From Brotonthovivens ammoniilytica (lineage in GTDB: Bacteria; Bacillota; Clostridia; Lachnospirales; Lachnospiraceae): 64,000 nucleotides of DNA. This document shows positions 8,256 through 17,593 of the stretch, in pieces. Under the pieces are notes generated by a model that was given only the letters and a program-made list of their open reading frames with translations, made no database searches and was not told the origin of the DNA. The position numbers and the translations under genes are program-made. The first letter of the stretch is position 1, and every line of letters starts with the position of its first letter. The stretch lies in assembly GCF_025566885.1 (NCBI RefSeq), contig NZ_JAOQJQ010000003.1:310001-374000 (forward strand). Reading direction: 5' to 3'.

Positions 8256-11200
8256 ATGGCGTTTGCGCATCTTCATGTCCATACAGAATACAGTCTGCTG
8301 GACGGTTCAAATAAAATTAAGGAATATGTCAGCCGGGTGAAGGAGCTGGGGATGAACAGCGCGGCTATTACCGACCATGGCGTTATGTTCGGTGTTATAG
8401 ATTTTTACCGGGAGGCACGCAGCGCCGGAATTAATCCGATTCTTGGCTGTGAGGTATATGTGGCGCCAAATTCCAGATTTGACCGGGAAAATGTACATGG
8501 AGAGGACCGGTATTATCATCTGGTACTGCTGGCGGAAAACAATACAGGCTACAGCAACCTGATGAAAATTGTATCCAAAGGATTTGTGGAGGGATATTAT
8601 TACCGGCCCAGAGTTGATATGGAAGTTCTGGAAACCTATCATGAGGGGATCATTGCCTTGAGCGCCTGCCTGGCAGGAGAAGTGCAAAGGGCTCTGGTCA
8701 GAGAGCAGTATGAAGAAGCTAAAAATGCAGCGCTGAAATATGAAGCCTGTTTTGGAAAGGGAAATTTCTTTCTGGAGCTGCAGGATCATGGTATTCCTGA
8801 GCAGGCCAAAGTGAATCCGCAGCTGATGCGTATGAGTCAGGAGCTTGGGATTGAATTGGTTGCCACCAATGATATTCATTATACATATGAGGATGACGTG
8901 GAGCCCCATGATATTCTCCTTTGTATTCAGACCGGTAAAAAGCGCGCAGACGAAAACCGTATGCGTTATGAGGGCGGCCAGTATTATGTAAAGTCAGAAC
9001 AGGAAATGAAAGAACTGTTTCCGTATGCCCTAAAGGCTCTGGAAAATACCCAGAAAATTGCGGACCGCTGTCATGTGGACATTGAGTTTGGAGTAACCAA
9101 GCTGCCGAAATTTGAGGTCCCGGATGGGTTCACATCCTGGGAATATCTGAATAAACTGTGTTTTGACGGTTTAAATGACCGTTATCAGGAACGGGCAGAG
9201 GAACTAAAACCCAAACTGGAATATGAGCTTTCGATTATTCAGAAAATGGGGTATGTGGATTACTTTCTGATTGTATGGGACTTTATCCGATTTGCAAGGG
9301 AAAATGATATTATTGTAGGACCCGGAAGAGGGAGTGCTGCCGGAAGTCTGGTTTCTTATACGCTGGGTATTACAAAGCTGGATCCGGTCCGCTACAGTCT
9401 GCTGTTTGAGCGTTTTTTAAATCCGGAACGTGTTTCCATGCCGGATATTGATATTGATTTCTGTTTTGAAAGGCGCCAGGAAGTGATCGACTATGTGGTA
9501 GGAAAATACGGAAAAGACCGCGTGGTGCAGATTGTGACCTTTGGTACCTTTGCGGCCAGAGGAGTAATACGGGATGTAGGGCGTGTTATGGATCTGCCCT
9601 ATGCCTTTGTTGATAATATTGCAAAGATGATTCCAAACGAGCTTGGAATTACCATTGAGAGTGCCCTTGTGAAAAACCGGGAGCTAAGGGGGCTGTATGA
9701 ATCAGATGCCAGTGTAAAAGAACTGGTCGATATGGCAAAGCGTCTGGAAGGTCTGCCCCGCCATACATCTATGCATGCCGCCGGGGTAGTAATCAGCCAG
9801 AAGTCTGTGGATGAGTATGTTCCGTTATCAAGGGCTTCCGATGGTTCTATTACCACCCAGTTTACTATGACAACACTAGAGGAGCTGGGGCTTTTAAAAA
9901 TGGACTTTCTGGGCCTTCGGACACTGACGGTGATACAAAATGCAGTGAAGCTGGTGGAAAAAAGCCAGGGGATATCCATAGATATTGACCATATAGATTA
10001 TAATGATAAAGCTGTCTTAGACTCTCTTGGCACCGGTAAAACAGAAGGGGTATTCCAGCTGGAAAGTGCAGGGATGAAAAATTTCATCAAGGAGTTAAAG
10101 CCTCAGAATCTGGAAGATATTATTGCCGGTATTTCTCTGTACCGTCCCGGTCCAATGGATTTTATTCCCGCCTATATCAGGGGGAAAAACAATGCCTCTC
10201 AGATTACCTATGACTGTCCTCAGCTTGAGCCCATCTTGTCCCCCACATATGGGTGTATCGTTTATCAGGAACAGGTGATGCAGATTGTACGGGATCTGGC
10301 AGGCTATACCCTGGGGCGGAGTGATCTTGTGCGGCGTGCCATGTCCAAAAAGAAAACTTCTGTTATGGAAAAGGAACGTCAGAATTTTGTTTATGGCAAT
10401 CAGGAAGAAGGGGTTCCAGGCTGTATTGCAAACGGCATCAGCGAAAGGACAGCCAATAAGATTTTTGATGAAATGATAGATTTTGCCAAATATGCCTTTA
10501 ATAAATCTCATGCGGCGGCCTATGCGGTTGTTTCCTATCAGACTGCGTATCTGAAATATTACTATCCGGTGGCATTTATGGCGGCTTTGATGACCTCGGT
10601 CATTGATAACTCATCAAAAGTATCTGAATATATTATGACCTGCCGGCAGATGGGAATTGAGGTTCTTCCTCCGGATATTAATGAGGGAGAAGGCAGTTTT
10701 TCCGTATCAGGAAATGCCATCCGCTATGGACTGTCAGCAATTAAAAGCATCGGGCGGCCGGTGATCGAGGCGATTGTGGCAGAACGGGAGAAGAACGGAC
10801 TTTTTACATCTTTGAAAGACTTTATTGAACGTCTGGCAGGAAGAGAGGTAAATAAACGTGCCGTTGAAAATTTTATTAAGGCAGGAGCTCTAGACGGTCT
10901 GGGCGGAACCAGAAAACAGTTTATGCAGGTTTATATCCTGGTTATGGACTCGGTGCAGCAGGAGAGAAAAAACTCTATGACAGGACAGATGTCGCTGTTT
11001 GATCTGGTTTCGGAGGAAGAGAAAAAGGAGTATGAACTGAAACTTCCAAATGTGGGAGAATTTGAAAAAGAAGAACGGCTGGCCATGGAAAAAGAAGTGC
11101 TTGGTGTGTATATCAGCGGACATCCTATGGAAGAATATGAAGAAAAATGGAAGAAAAATATTACAAGAGTAACGTCAGATTTTATTCTGGATGAGGAAAC

Positions 11201-11723
11201 CGGAAGTACCCGAGTCCATGATGGTGAGAGTGTTATGGTGGGGGGGATGATTGCTGAGAAAACAGTAAAATATACAAGAAATAATAAGACTATGGCTTTT
11301 ATTTCGCTGGAAGATCTGGTGGGCACTGTGGAGGTTATTATTTTCCCAAGGGACTATGAGCGGTATCATCAGCTTTTAGAGGAGGACAGTAAGATCTTTG
11401 TGCGGGGAAGGGTATCTGTGGAAGAGGATAAAAACGGAAAACTGATCTGTGAAAAAATATATTCTTTCCGGGATGCCAGAAGAGAGGTATGGCTGCAGTT
11501 TGATACAAAAGAAGCCTATGAAGATAAAATGCAGGAAATCAAAGAAATATTAGATGTATCAGATGGTTATGATCAGATTGTAGTCTATATTTCTTCTTTA
11601 AAAGCAATGAAACGTCTGGGAGCGAATATGGGTGTACTGGCAGATCAGGCGCTGGTTGCCAAGCTGAAAGAAAAACTTGGTGAAAATAATGTCAAAGTTT
11701 TGGAAAAGTCCATTGAAAAATAG
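8256..11723 (+). CDS. dnaE: DNA polymerase III subunit alpha (DnaE type)
   Basis: Replicative C-family DNA polymerase, 1155 residues. The N-terminal PHP domain begins with HLHVHTEYSLLDG. The polymerase core carries GPGRGSAAGSLVSY and the aspartate motif PDIDIDF near residues 400-410; the beta-binding, helix-hairpin-helix and OB regions follow (VGGMIAEKTVKYTRNNK-type OB segment near residue 1000). In Firmicutes this enzyme works beside PolC, probably extending RNA primers. ATG follows AAAGGATG. pfkA lies 66 nt downstream with no terminator between, so the two may be co-transcribed, an arrangement common in Firmicutes. Confidence 0.97.
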   Translation: MAFAHLHVHTEYSLLDGSNKIKEYVSRVKELGMNSAAITDHGVMFGVIDFYREARSAGINPILGCEVYVAPNSRFDRENVHGEDRYYHLVLLAENNTGYSNLMKIVSKGFVEGYYYRPRVDMEVLETYHEGIIALSACLAGEVQRALVREQYEEAKNAALKYEACFGKGNFFLELQDHGIPEQAKVNPQLMRMSQELGIELVATNDIHYTYEDDVEPHDILLCIQTGKKRADENRMRYEGGQYYVKSEQEMKELFPYALKALENTQKIADRCHVDIEFGVTKLPKFEVPDGFTSWEYLNKLCFDGLNDRYQERAEELKPKLEYELSIIQKMGYVDYFLIVWDFIRFARENDIIVGPGRGSAAGSLVSYTLGITKLDPVRYSLLFERFLNPERVSMPDIDIDFCFERRQEVIDYVVGKYGKDRVVQIVTFGTFAARGVIRDVGRVMDLPYAFVDNIAKMIPNELGITIESALVKNRELRGLYESDASVKELVDMAKRLEGLPRHTSMHAAGVVISQKSVDEYVPLSRASDGSITTQFTMTTLEELGLLKMDFLGLRTLTVIQNAVKLVEKSQGISIDIDHIDYNDKAVLDSLGTGKTEGVFQLESAGMKNFIKELKPQNLEDIIAGISLYRPGPMDFIPAYIRGKNNASQITYDCPQLEPILSPTYGCIVYQEQVMQIVRDLAGYTLGRSDLVRRAMSKKKTSVMEKERQNFVYGNQEEGVPGCIANGISERTANKIFDEMIDFAKYAFNKSHAAAYAVVSYQTAYLKYYYPVAFMAALMTSVIDNSSKVSEYIMTCRQMGIEVLPPDINEGEGSFSVSGNAIRYGLSAIKSIGRPVIEAIVAEREKNGLFTSLKDFIERLAGREVNKRAVENFIKAGALDGLGGTRKQFMQVYILVMDSVQQERKNSMTGQMSLFDLVSEEEKKEYELKLPNVGEFEKEERLAMEKEVLGVYISGHPMEEYEEKWKKNITRVTSDFILDEETGSTRVHDGESVMVGGMIAEKTVKYTRNNKTMAFISLEDLVGTVEVIIFPRDYERYHQLLEEDSKIFVRGRVSVEEDKNGKLICEKIYSFRDARREVWLQFDTKEAYEDKMQEIKEILDVSDGYDQIVVYISSLKAMKRLGANMGVLADQALVAKLKEKLGENNVKVLEKSIEK

Positions 11724-11789
11724 TTGAAAAACCATTAGAATAAGAAACAGTCGGTGACGGGGGAGCGATGAAAGACAGGAGGAATTGTC

Positions 11790-12764
11790 ATGGGAAAAGA
11801 TATTAAGACAATTGGCGTTTTAACAAGCGGCGGAGATGCGCCGGGCATGAACGCTGCCATTCGCGCAGTGGTACGTCAGGCAATTTCAAAAGGAAAAAAA
11901 GTAAAAGGTATTAAGCGCGGTTACGCCGGACTGCTGGATGAGGAAATCGTTGATCTGGAAGCAAAGCATGTTTCCGATATTATTCAAAGAGGCGGCACTA
12001 TGCTTCTGACAGCCCGCTGTCCGGAGTTTAAAGAGCCCGAGGTACAGCAGCAGGCGGCAGAGATCTGCCGTAAGCATGGAATAGATGGAATGGTGATTAT
12101 CGGCGGAGACGGTTCTTTTCGGGGAGCGCAGAAGCTGGCTGCTCAGGGAATCAATACCATCGGCATTCCGGGAACTATTGATCTGGATATTGCCTGTACC
12201 GATTATACCATTGGTTTTGATACAGCTGTGAATACAGCCATGCAGGCAATTGATAAAATCCGGGATACATCCACTTCTCATGAACGGTGCAGCATTATAG
12301 AAGTTATGGGAAGAAGCGCGGGATATATTGCGCTGTGGTGCGGACTTGCCAATGGCGCGGAACGGATTCTGCTTCCTGAAAAGTATAATTATGATGAGCA
12401 GAAAATTGTAAACAGCATTATTGAAAACCGTAAGCGCGGCAAGAAACATTATATAATTATAAATGCGGAAGGAATCGGTCATTCCACAAGCCTTGCTAGA
12501 AGGATTGAAGCTGCAACCGGCATGGAAGCAAGGGCAACGATTCTCGGACATATGCAAAGAGGTGGAAGTCCTACCTGCAAAGACCGTGTGTATGCATCTA
12601 CCATGGGCGCTTATGCAGTGGATATTTTATGCGAGGGTAAATCCAAACGTATTGTCAGCTATCGGGACGGTAAATTCTGTGATGATGATGTGGATGAGGC
12701 TCTGGCTATGACCAAAGATATTTCAGATTACCAGTATTCCATTGCCAAAAATCTTTCAATTTAA
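11790..12764 (+). CDS. pfkA: 6-phosphofructokinase
   Basis: Phosphorylates fructose-6-phosphate in glycolysis; 324 residues, the usual bacterial length. The N-terminal nucleotide site TSGGDAPGMNAAIR is present. GGDGS (glycine rather than the aspartate of pyrophosphate-dependent enzymes) points to ATP use. The catalytic loop reads PGTIDLDI where the textbook form is PGTIDNDI; both aspartates are kept. MGRSAGY and the C-terminal LGHMQRGG phosphosugar motif are present. RBS AGGAGG. It is followed by a strong terminator. Confidence 0.95.
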   Translation: MGKDIKTIGVLTSGGDAPGMNAAIRAVVRQAISKGKKVKGIKRGYAGLLDEEIVDLEAKHVSDIIQRGGTMLLTARCPEFKEPEVQQQAAEICRKHGIDGMVIIGGDGSFRGAQKLAAQGINTIGIPGTIDLDIACTDYTIGFDTAVNTAMQAIDKIRDTSTSHERCSIIEVMGRSAGYIALWCGLANGAERILLPEKYNYDEQKIVNSIIENRKRGKKHYIIINAEGIGHSTSLARRIEAATGMEARATILGHMQRGGSPTCKDRVYASTMGAYAVDILCEGKSKRIVSYRDGKFCDDDVDEALAMTKDISDYQYSIAKNLSI

Positions 12765-12789
12765 GATAACGGCAGTCAATGAAAACGAC

Positions 12790-12836
12790 AGGCGGAGCAG
12801 GTACAGACAAAAAGTGTCTGGAACGCTTCGCCTTTT
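12790..12836 (+). terminator. Intrinsic terminator after pfkA
   Basis: AGGCGGAGC at 12790-12798 pairs with GCTTCGCCT at about 12824-12832 (one G-U), with an inner AGACA/TGTCT stem and TTTT after it. Because it lies within the open frame upstream of the next gene, it supports the later start at 12868 for that gene. Confidence 0.8.
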
Positions 12837-12867
12837 ATCAAACAGCAGACAGGAGAGACATAGTCAG

Positions 12868-13638
12868 ATGATAACAAGTACCGGAAATCAGCAGGTAAAA
12901 AATCTGGTTCAGCTGAAAAAGAAAGCGAAAGTGCGAAAAGAACAGAATGTATTTCTGGCAGAAGGATTGAAAATGTTTCAGGAAGCGCCGGAGGATAGAA
13001 TCAGACAGGTATATGTTTCTGAATCTTTTGAAAGGGAACATGGAGAGGCACTGTTAAATCACAGATATGAAGTTCTGGCGGATTTTGTGTTTTCCTATGT
13101 GTCAGATACCAAAACTCCCCAGGGAGTTTTATGTCTGGTGGAACAGGCGTCCTGGGAGCTGAAAGATTTGGTAGAACAGCCGGATCCATGTTTATTAGTA
13201 CTTGAAAATATTCAGGATCCGGGAAATCTGGGAACTATGTTCCGCAGCGCCGAGGGCGCAGGCTTTTCAGGGGTGATTATGGATGGAAGTACAGCTGACA
13301 TCTACAATCCTAAGACGATCCGGTCTACCATGGGCAGCATTTACCGGGTTCCTTTTGTGACGGCTAAAGATCTGCCGGCAGCTGTACTAGAATTGAAAGA
13401 ACTGGGGGTACGGGTGTATGCAGCTCATTTAAAGGGCACCTGTTGTTATGATGAACCGGATTATAAGAAGGCCAGTGCCTTTTTAATCGGAAACGAGGGA
13501 AACGGGCTGACAGATCAGCTGGCAGAACTTGCGGATGAATATGTGAAAATTCCCATGGAAGGCAGGCTGGAATCACTGAATGCGGCGGTGGCTGCATCTT
13601 TGTTTATGTATGAGACAAACAGACAGAGGAGAAAATAA
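12868..13638 (+). CDS. TrmH/SpoU-family RNA 2'-O-methyltransferase
   Basis: 256 residues from the ATG at 12868, preceded by AGGAGAGACATAGTCAG; the longer open frame upstream contains the pfkA terminator and is rejected. N-terminal substrate-binding domain of the RlmB/TsnR type (residues 1-95), then a SPOUT knot with the family motifs: VLENIQDPGNLGTMFRSAEG (motif 1), LIGNEGNGL (motif 2) and MEGRLESLNAAVAASL (motif 3). It uses SAM to methylate a ribose in rRNA or tRNA; the target base cannot be told from the sequence. The stop is immediately followed by the ATG of the next gene. Confidence 0.9.
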   Translation: MITSTGNQQVKNLVQLKKKAKVRKEQNVFLAEGLKMFQEAPEDRIRQVYVSESFEREHGEALLNHRYEVLADFVFSYVSDTKTPQGVLCLVEQASWELKDLVEQPDPCLLVLENIQDPGNLGTMFRSAEGAGFSGVIMDGSTADIYNPKTIRSTMGSIYRVPFVTAKDLPAAVLELKELGVRVYAAHLKGTCCYDEPDYKKASAFLIGNEGNGLTDQLAELADEYVKIPMEGRLESLNAAVAASLFMYETNRQRRK

Positions 13639-13905
13639 ATGTTTCGAATATGGGGTAAAATTTTTAAAGACAATCGTATGCTTCAGGATACTACTATCTG
13701 TGATGAATCTGAAGATACCCGGACACATAAAGTGTTTCGGGCGCTGGAAGAAATATGTTACGAATTTGACCTGGGAAAACCTATCTGGCTTGAAAACACA
13801 ATTGCAGAATTTAAAAGACATGCCAAAGCCAGGTTTTATCAGGACAATTTTGTGGAACAGATTGAGTTTGACTATCTGGAACTGCAGGTAATAGAGGAAG
13901 ATTAG
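13639..13905 (+). CDS. Small conserved-type hypothetical protein
   Basis: 88 residues, ATG directly after the stop of the methyltransferase gene and with GAGGAGAAAATAA as RBS, so translationally linked to it. The protein is acidic and soluble, rich in aromatic and charged residues, without signal peptide, membrane segment or a motif I recognise. A second overlapping frame (starting 13580) has no comparable RBS. Placement between the RNA methyltransferase and NiaR genes suggests a single transcript. Function unknown. Confidence 0.75.
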   Translation: MFRIWGKIFKDNRMLQDTTICDESEDTRTHKVFRALEEICYEFDLGKPIWLENTIAEFKRHAKARFYQDNFVEQIEFDYLELQVIEED

Positions 13906-13918
13906 GAGAATATAACAG

Positions 13919-14443
13919 ATGGCAGAGGGAGAAACACGAAGACTGAATATTATGCGTATGCTTTCAAAAGCGCAGCATCCCCTTTCAGGCTCAGAGCTGG
14001 CAAAAGAGTTTGGCGTCAGCAGGCAGGTGATTGTACAGGATATTGCACTTTTAAGAGCTGTGGATAAAAATATTTTAAGTACCAATAAAGGATATCTTTT
14101 GTATGAACCGGAGACGGCCAATACAAAAGTAAAGCGGTCCTTTGCAGTGTGCCATACAGATGAACAGATGGCGGATGAGCTGTATACTATTATAGATTAC
14201 GGCGGCACGGTTTTAGATGTGGTAGTAGAGCATGAGATATACGGACAGATTACCGTGGATCTGCTTTTGCGTAAACGGGCAGATATTAATGAATTCCTCA
14301 AAAAAATAGAACAGGTCTTTGCAAAACCGTTAAAGGAACTTACAAATGGGAATCATTTTCATACGGTGGAAGCAGATAATGAACAGACTTTGGAAGAAAT
14401 ACAAAGGCAGCTTTCTAAGAAGGGATTTCTGGTAGAGTTATAA
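13919..14443 (+). CDS. niaR: NiaR-type transcriptional repressor (HTH plus 3H domain)
   Basis: 174 residues. An N-terminal winged helix (LSGSELAKEFGVSRQVIVQD, residues 20-45) is followed by a 3H domain with the conserved histidines in AVCHTDE, VVEHEIYG and NHFHTVEAD, which bind a metal and the co-repressor. Family members repress niacin uptake and NAD synthesis genes in response to nicotinic acid. No NAD gene lies in the window, so targets are presumably elsewhere. It starts 13 nt after the preceding gene, so it is likely in that operon. Confidence 0.85.
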   Translation: MAEGETRRLNIMRMLSKAQHPLSGSELAKEFGVSRQVIVQDIALLRAVDKNILSTNKGYLLYEPETANTKVKRSFAVCHTDEQMADELYTIIDYGGTVLDVVVEHEIYGQITVDLLLRKRADINEFLKKIEQVFAKPLKELTNGNHFHTVEADNEQTLEEIQRQLSKKGFLVEL

Positions 14444-14543
14444 TATTAATTTTTTCTGAAATACGTAAAAAGACAGCGTCATTTTATGAAAATTCTGATA
14501 GAATATAATATATGTAACTAATTCACAGGCTGGAGGGAATAAA

Positions 14544-15230
14544 ATGCAGTCTAACAGTATCAGACAAGATGTTGACCAGTGGCAGAATGCGATGTTTCTT
14601 TACCGTTCTGCCATCAAAGAAGTTTGTACCAAGCTGGAGATTCTAAACGATGAGTTTCAGAATATTCACAACTACAATCCCATCGAATATATCAAATCCA
14701 GATTAAAGACACCTGAGAGCATTGTAAAAAAACTAAAGCGCAACAATTATGAAAGTACCATGGAAAATATGATGCAGTATATCAATGATATTGCGGGAGT
14801 CCGGGTAGTGTGTTCCTTTACGTCAGATATATACCGTCTGGCGGAGATGATTGGGAAACAGGAAGACTTTACGATACTTTCTGTAAAAGATTATATGAAG
14901 CACCCAAAGGAAAGCGGTTACCGGAGTTATCATATGCTGATCACCGTGCCGGTGCATATGAGTACCGGAGAGGTACAGACAAAGGTTGAAATACAGATCC
15001 GGACAATTGCCATGGATTTCTGGGCAAGTCTAGAGCATAAGATTTACTATAAATTTGAAGGAAATGCACCGGAATATATCAGCAGGGACCTGCAGGAATG
15101 TGCGGGTATTGTTTCTAAGCTGGATGCCAAAATGCTGTCATTAAATGAAGCGATTATAGACGCAAAGGCCGAACAGGAGCAGGATCGTATTTTGTATGCA
15201 CAACAGACAAAGGAGAGAAAAGAAGCGTGA
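14544..15230 (+). CDS. Small alarmone synthetase (RelQ-like GTP pyrophosphokinase)
   Basis: 228 residues consisting of a single RelA/SpoT synthetase domain, with no hydrolase or TGS domain, as in RelQ/YjbM. Motifs include the basic IKSRLKTPESIVKKLKR segment, DIAGVRVVC near residue 90, KESGYRSYH, and the VEIQIRT...FWASLEHKI block carrying the catalytic glutamates and histidine. It makes (p)ppGpp from ATP and GTP/GDP without ribosome contact, typically on cell-wall or acid stress. RBS GGAGGG; a TATAAT at 14504-14509 lies upstream but its -35 is weak. It overlaps the next gene by 4 nt. Confidence 0.93.
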   Translation: MQSNSIRQDVDQWQNAMFLYRSAIKEVCTKLEILNDEFQNIHNYNPIEYIKSRLKTPESIVKKLKRNNYESTMENMMQYINDIAGVRVVCSFTSDIYRLAEMIGKQEDFTILSVKDYMKHPKESGYRSYHMLITVPVHMSTGEVQTKVEIQIRTIAMDFWASLEHKIYYKFEGNAPEYISRDLQECAGIVSKLDAKMLSLNEAIIDAKAEQEQDRILYAQQTKERKEA

Positions 15231-16045
15231 GAATTTTTGTCTTAAGCGAGAATCTTACATATCAGAGAGGGATTGTCTGTGAACATGGATTATCTCTGCT
15301 CATAGAGGAAGGTGGTAAACGCTGGCTGTTTGATACCGGACAGACCGGAATATTTGTGAAAAATGCCCGGACTATGGGGCTTGCTCTTGAGCCTCTAGAT
15401 GGGATTATTTTAAGCCACGGACATTTCGACCACTGCGGCGGGATAGAAACGCTGATAAGACAGCTGAGTGTTCCGGTCCCTGTCTATGTGAGGGGGCGTG
15501 CTTTTGAAGCAAAGTTTGCAGATAAAAAGGGGCCTGAAAAGGAAGAAATCGGGATCCCATGGAAAAAAGAAAGCTGCGGCAGCCTGGTGCTTGTTGAGGA
15601 GAGAAAAAAGAAGCTTTCACAGGACGTCTGGCTGCTTGGAGATATACCATATACGCCGGGACTTGAGGGGACTTCCCCTGGAATGTTTGTGTTAAGAGCC
15701 GGGCAGTTTGAACAGGACCGGATGTCTGACGAGCAGATGCTTGTATTTGACACGCCAAAGGGGCTTTTGGTATTTGCAGGATGCAGCCATCCGGGAATTA
15801 TAAACTGTCTGCACTATGTCAGAGAGCAGTTTCCTGGAAAGAAGATTTATAGTCTGCTGGCGGGAATGCATCTGATGCATGCAGGTCAAGAGAAAATATC
15901 CTGGACCCTTGAGCGGCTCAGGGAATACGGCGCGGAAGTGTTGATGCCGGTTCACTGTACCGGGGTAAATGCTATTGTGCAGATACAGCAGCAGTATCCG
16001 GAGCAGTTTCGGGATGTTCACTGCGGAAGCGTGATAGAATTATAA
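15227..16045 (+). CDS. MBL-fold metallo-hydrolase (pterin-related family)
   Basis: 272 residues from a GTG that overlaps the alarmone synthetase stop (GTGA), indicating coupling. The metal-binding signature HGHFDHCGG lies near residue 65, with further ligands in AGCSHPG near residue 185 and the C-terminal PVHCTG. This is the 7,8-dihydropterin-6-methyl-4-aminobenzene-5'-phosphate synthase-like branch of metallo-beta-lactamase folds, whose substrates are mostly untested. No signal peptide, so cytosolic. A strong terminator follows. Confidence 0.88.
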   Translation: MRIFVLSENLTYQRGIVCEHGLSLLIEEGGKRWLFDTGQTGIFVKNARTMGLALEPLDGIILSHGHFDHCGGIETLIRQLSVPVPVYVRGRAFEAKFADKKGPEKEEIGIPWKKESCGSLVLVEERKKKLSQDVWLLGDIPYTPGLEGTSPGMFVLRAGQFEQDRMSDEQMLVFDTPKGLLVFAGCSHPGIINCLHYVREQFPGKKIYSLLAGMHLMHAGQEKISWTLERLREYGAEVLMPVHCTGVNAIVQIQQQYPEQFRDVHCGSVIEL

Positions 16046-16046
16046 T

Positions 16047-16089
16047 AATCGGGAAGGAATCTTTAAACAGAGACTCCTTCCCGATTTTT
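16047..16089 (+). terminator. Intrinsic terminator after the MBL gene
   Basis: AATCGGGAAGGA from 16047 pairs with TCCTTCCCGATT ending at 16086, then TTT. The bases from 16090 to 16148 hold two small hairpins (GAGCGA/TCGCTC and AATCATC/GATGATT) that may end the minus-strand ahcY transcript. Confidence 0.85.
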
Positions 16090-16148
16090 CAATACATATA
16101 GAGCGAGGGTATCGCTCAATCATCTATTTGATGATTTTGTGCACCTCA

Positions 16149-17399
16149 TTACATATCAATACTGGAAGAGTTTAAATATGCCTCCTGCTGTGGAGTTAAT
16201 GTGTCGATACTTTTTCCAAGGAAATTCAGTTTTCGTTTTGCTACTTCCATATCAACTTCTTTTGGGACATTAATCAGCTTGTCCGTTAATTTATCTGCGT
16301 TCTCAACCAGATATTTTGCGCTGAGAGCATGGATGGCAAAGCTCATATCCATGATTTCAGCCGGATGTCCGTCCCCGGCAGCCAGGTTTACAAGACGTCC
16401 CTCCGCAAGGACATAGATCCAGTTTTCTTCTGAGATCTGATAGCCGATAATATTTTTCCGCTGGTCAATGGTATCAAGGGCAATCTCACGGAGACGTTTC
16501 ATATCAATCTCTACATCGAAGTGGCCGGCATTGCAGAGGATGGCTCCGTTTTTCATAACTTTGAAATCTTCTTCACTGATGACGCCGGCGCATCCTGTAA
16601 CTGTAATAAAAAAGTCTCCGATTTTTGCGGCCTCTCTCATTGGCATCACGTCAAATCCGTCCATAACAGCCTCAATGGCTTTCACAGGATCTACTTCTGT
16701 TACAATTACCTGGGCACCAAGACCCTTAGCGCGCATGGCAACGCCTTTTCCGCACCAGCCGTATCCTGCAACCACTACCTGCTTGCCGGCTACAATCAGG
16801 TTGGTTGTGCGGTTGATGCCGTCAAATACAGACTGTCCGGTGCCGTAACGGTTGTCAAACAGATGCTTGCAGTCAGCGTTGTTTACAAGAACCATAGGGA
16901 ACTTCAGTTCCTGGCTGTTTGCCATGGCGATGAGACGGATAATACCTGTTGTGGTTTCCTCGCATCCGCCGATAACATACTGGATTTTATCCTGAAGCTT
17001 TGTGTGAAGCATATGTACCAGGTCTCCGCCGTCATCAATAATAATATTGCAGTTGTTTTCCAGTACACAGGTAATATGATGTTCATATTCTTCCGGCGTG
17101 GAATTATACCAGGCGAAAACATTCAGACCGGCATCAGCCAGTGCAGCTGCTACGTCATCCTGTGTGGAAAGGGGATTGCTGCCTGTAACAAACATTTCGG
17201 CGCCTCCGGCAGCCAGAACTTTGCACAGGTATGCAGTTTTTGCTTCCAGGTGGATGGACAGCGCGATGCGGATGCCCTCAAAGGGCCTGGTCTGTGCAAA
17301 TTCTTCTTCCAGACTTCTTAAAAGGGGGCAGTTTTTCCGGACCCAGTCAATCTTATGGGCGCCGGAAGGTGCAAGTGTAATATCTTTAATTTCGCTCAT
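16149..17399 (-). CDS. ahcY: Adenosylhomocysteinase (SAH hydrolase)
   Basis: Splits S-adenosylhomocysteine into adenosine and homocysteine, clearing the product of SAM-dependent methylation. 416 residues from the ATG at 17399, chosen because AGGAGGTTTTCT stands directly upstream; the open frame extends 45 codons further but crosses the promoter. Signatures include GSNPLSTQDDVAAAL, the NAD-binding GYGWCGKGVAMRAKGLGA, and NAGHFDVEID. It is monocistronic, facing the MBL gene. Clostridia more often use the Pfs/LuxS route, so this gene indicates the one-step pathway. Long plus-strand open frames over it are shadows. Confidence 0.95.
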   Translation of the reverse strand: MSEIKDITLAPSGAHKIDWVRKNCPLLRSLEEEFAQTRPFEGIRIALSIHLEAKTAYLCKVLAAGGAEMFVTGSNPLSTQDDVAAALADAGLNVFAWYNSTPEEYEHHITCVLENNCNIIIDDGGDLVHMLHTKLQDKIQYVIGGCEETTTGIIRLIAMANSQELKFPMVLVNNADCKHLFDNRYGTGQSVFDGINRTTNLIVAGKQVVVAGYGWCGKGVAMRAKGLGAQVIVTEVDPVKAIEAVMDGFDVMPMREAAKIGDFFITVTGCAGVISEEDFKVMKNGAILCNAGHFDVEIDMKRLREIALDTIDQRKNIIGYQISEENWIYVLAEGRLVNLAAGDGHPAEIMDMSFAIHALSAKYLVENADKLTDKLINVPKEVDMEVAKRKLNFLGKSIDTLTPQQEAYLNSSSIDM

Positions 17400-17438
17400 A
17401 GAAAACCTCCTGATGATAATCGTAAATAAACTTTTATC

Positions 17439-17467
17439 ATTATATCGGAAAAGGTACTGCTGCGCAA
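17439..17467 (-). promoter_or_regulatory. Sigma-A promoter of ahcY
   Basis: On the minus strand: -35 TTGCGC (17462-17467), 17-nt spacer, -10 TATAAT (17439-17444), about 40 nt upstream of the ahcY start codon at 17399. Confidence 0.7.
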
Positions 17468-17593
17468 GAAAAGAGTATGACAGATGGATACTTTTAAAGT
17501 ATAAGTTAAAGTATATACATAGAATTCGGAACATGTTATGATAGGTACCATATCAATAGATATATAATCCAGGGTTTAAGTTGGAGGAAAAAA

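Noticed and set aside
16521..17321. 266-codon plus-strand frame opposite ahcY
   Set aside because: It is antisense to a clear, highly conserved enzyme gene and has no recognisable domain or RBS.
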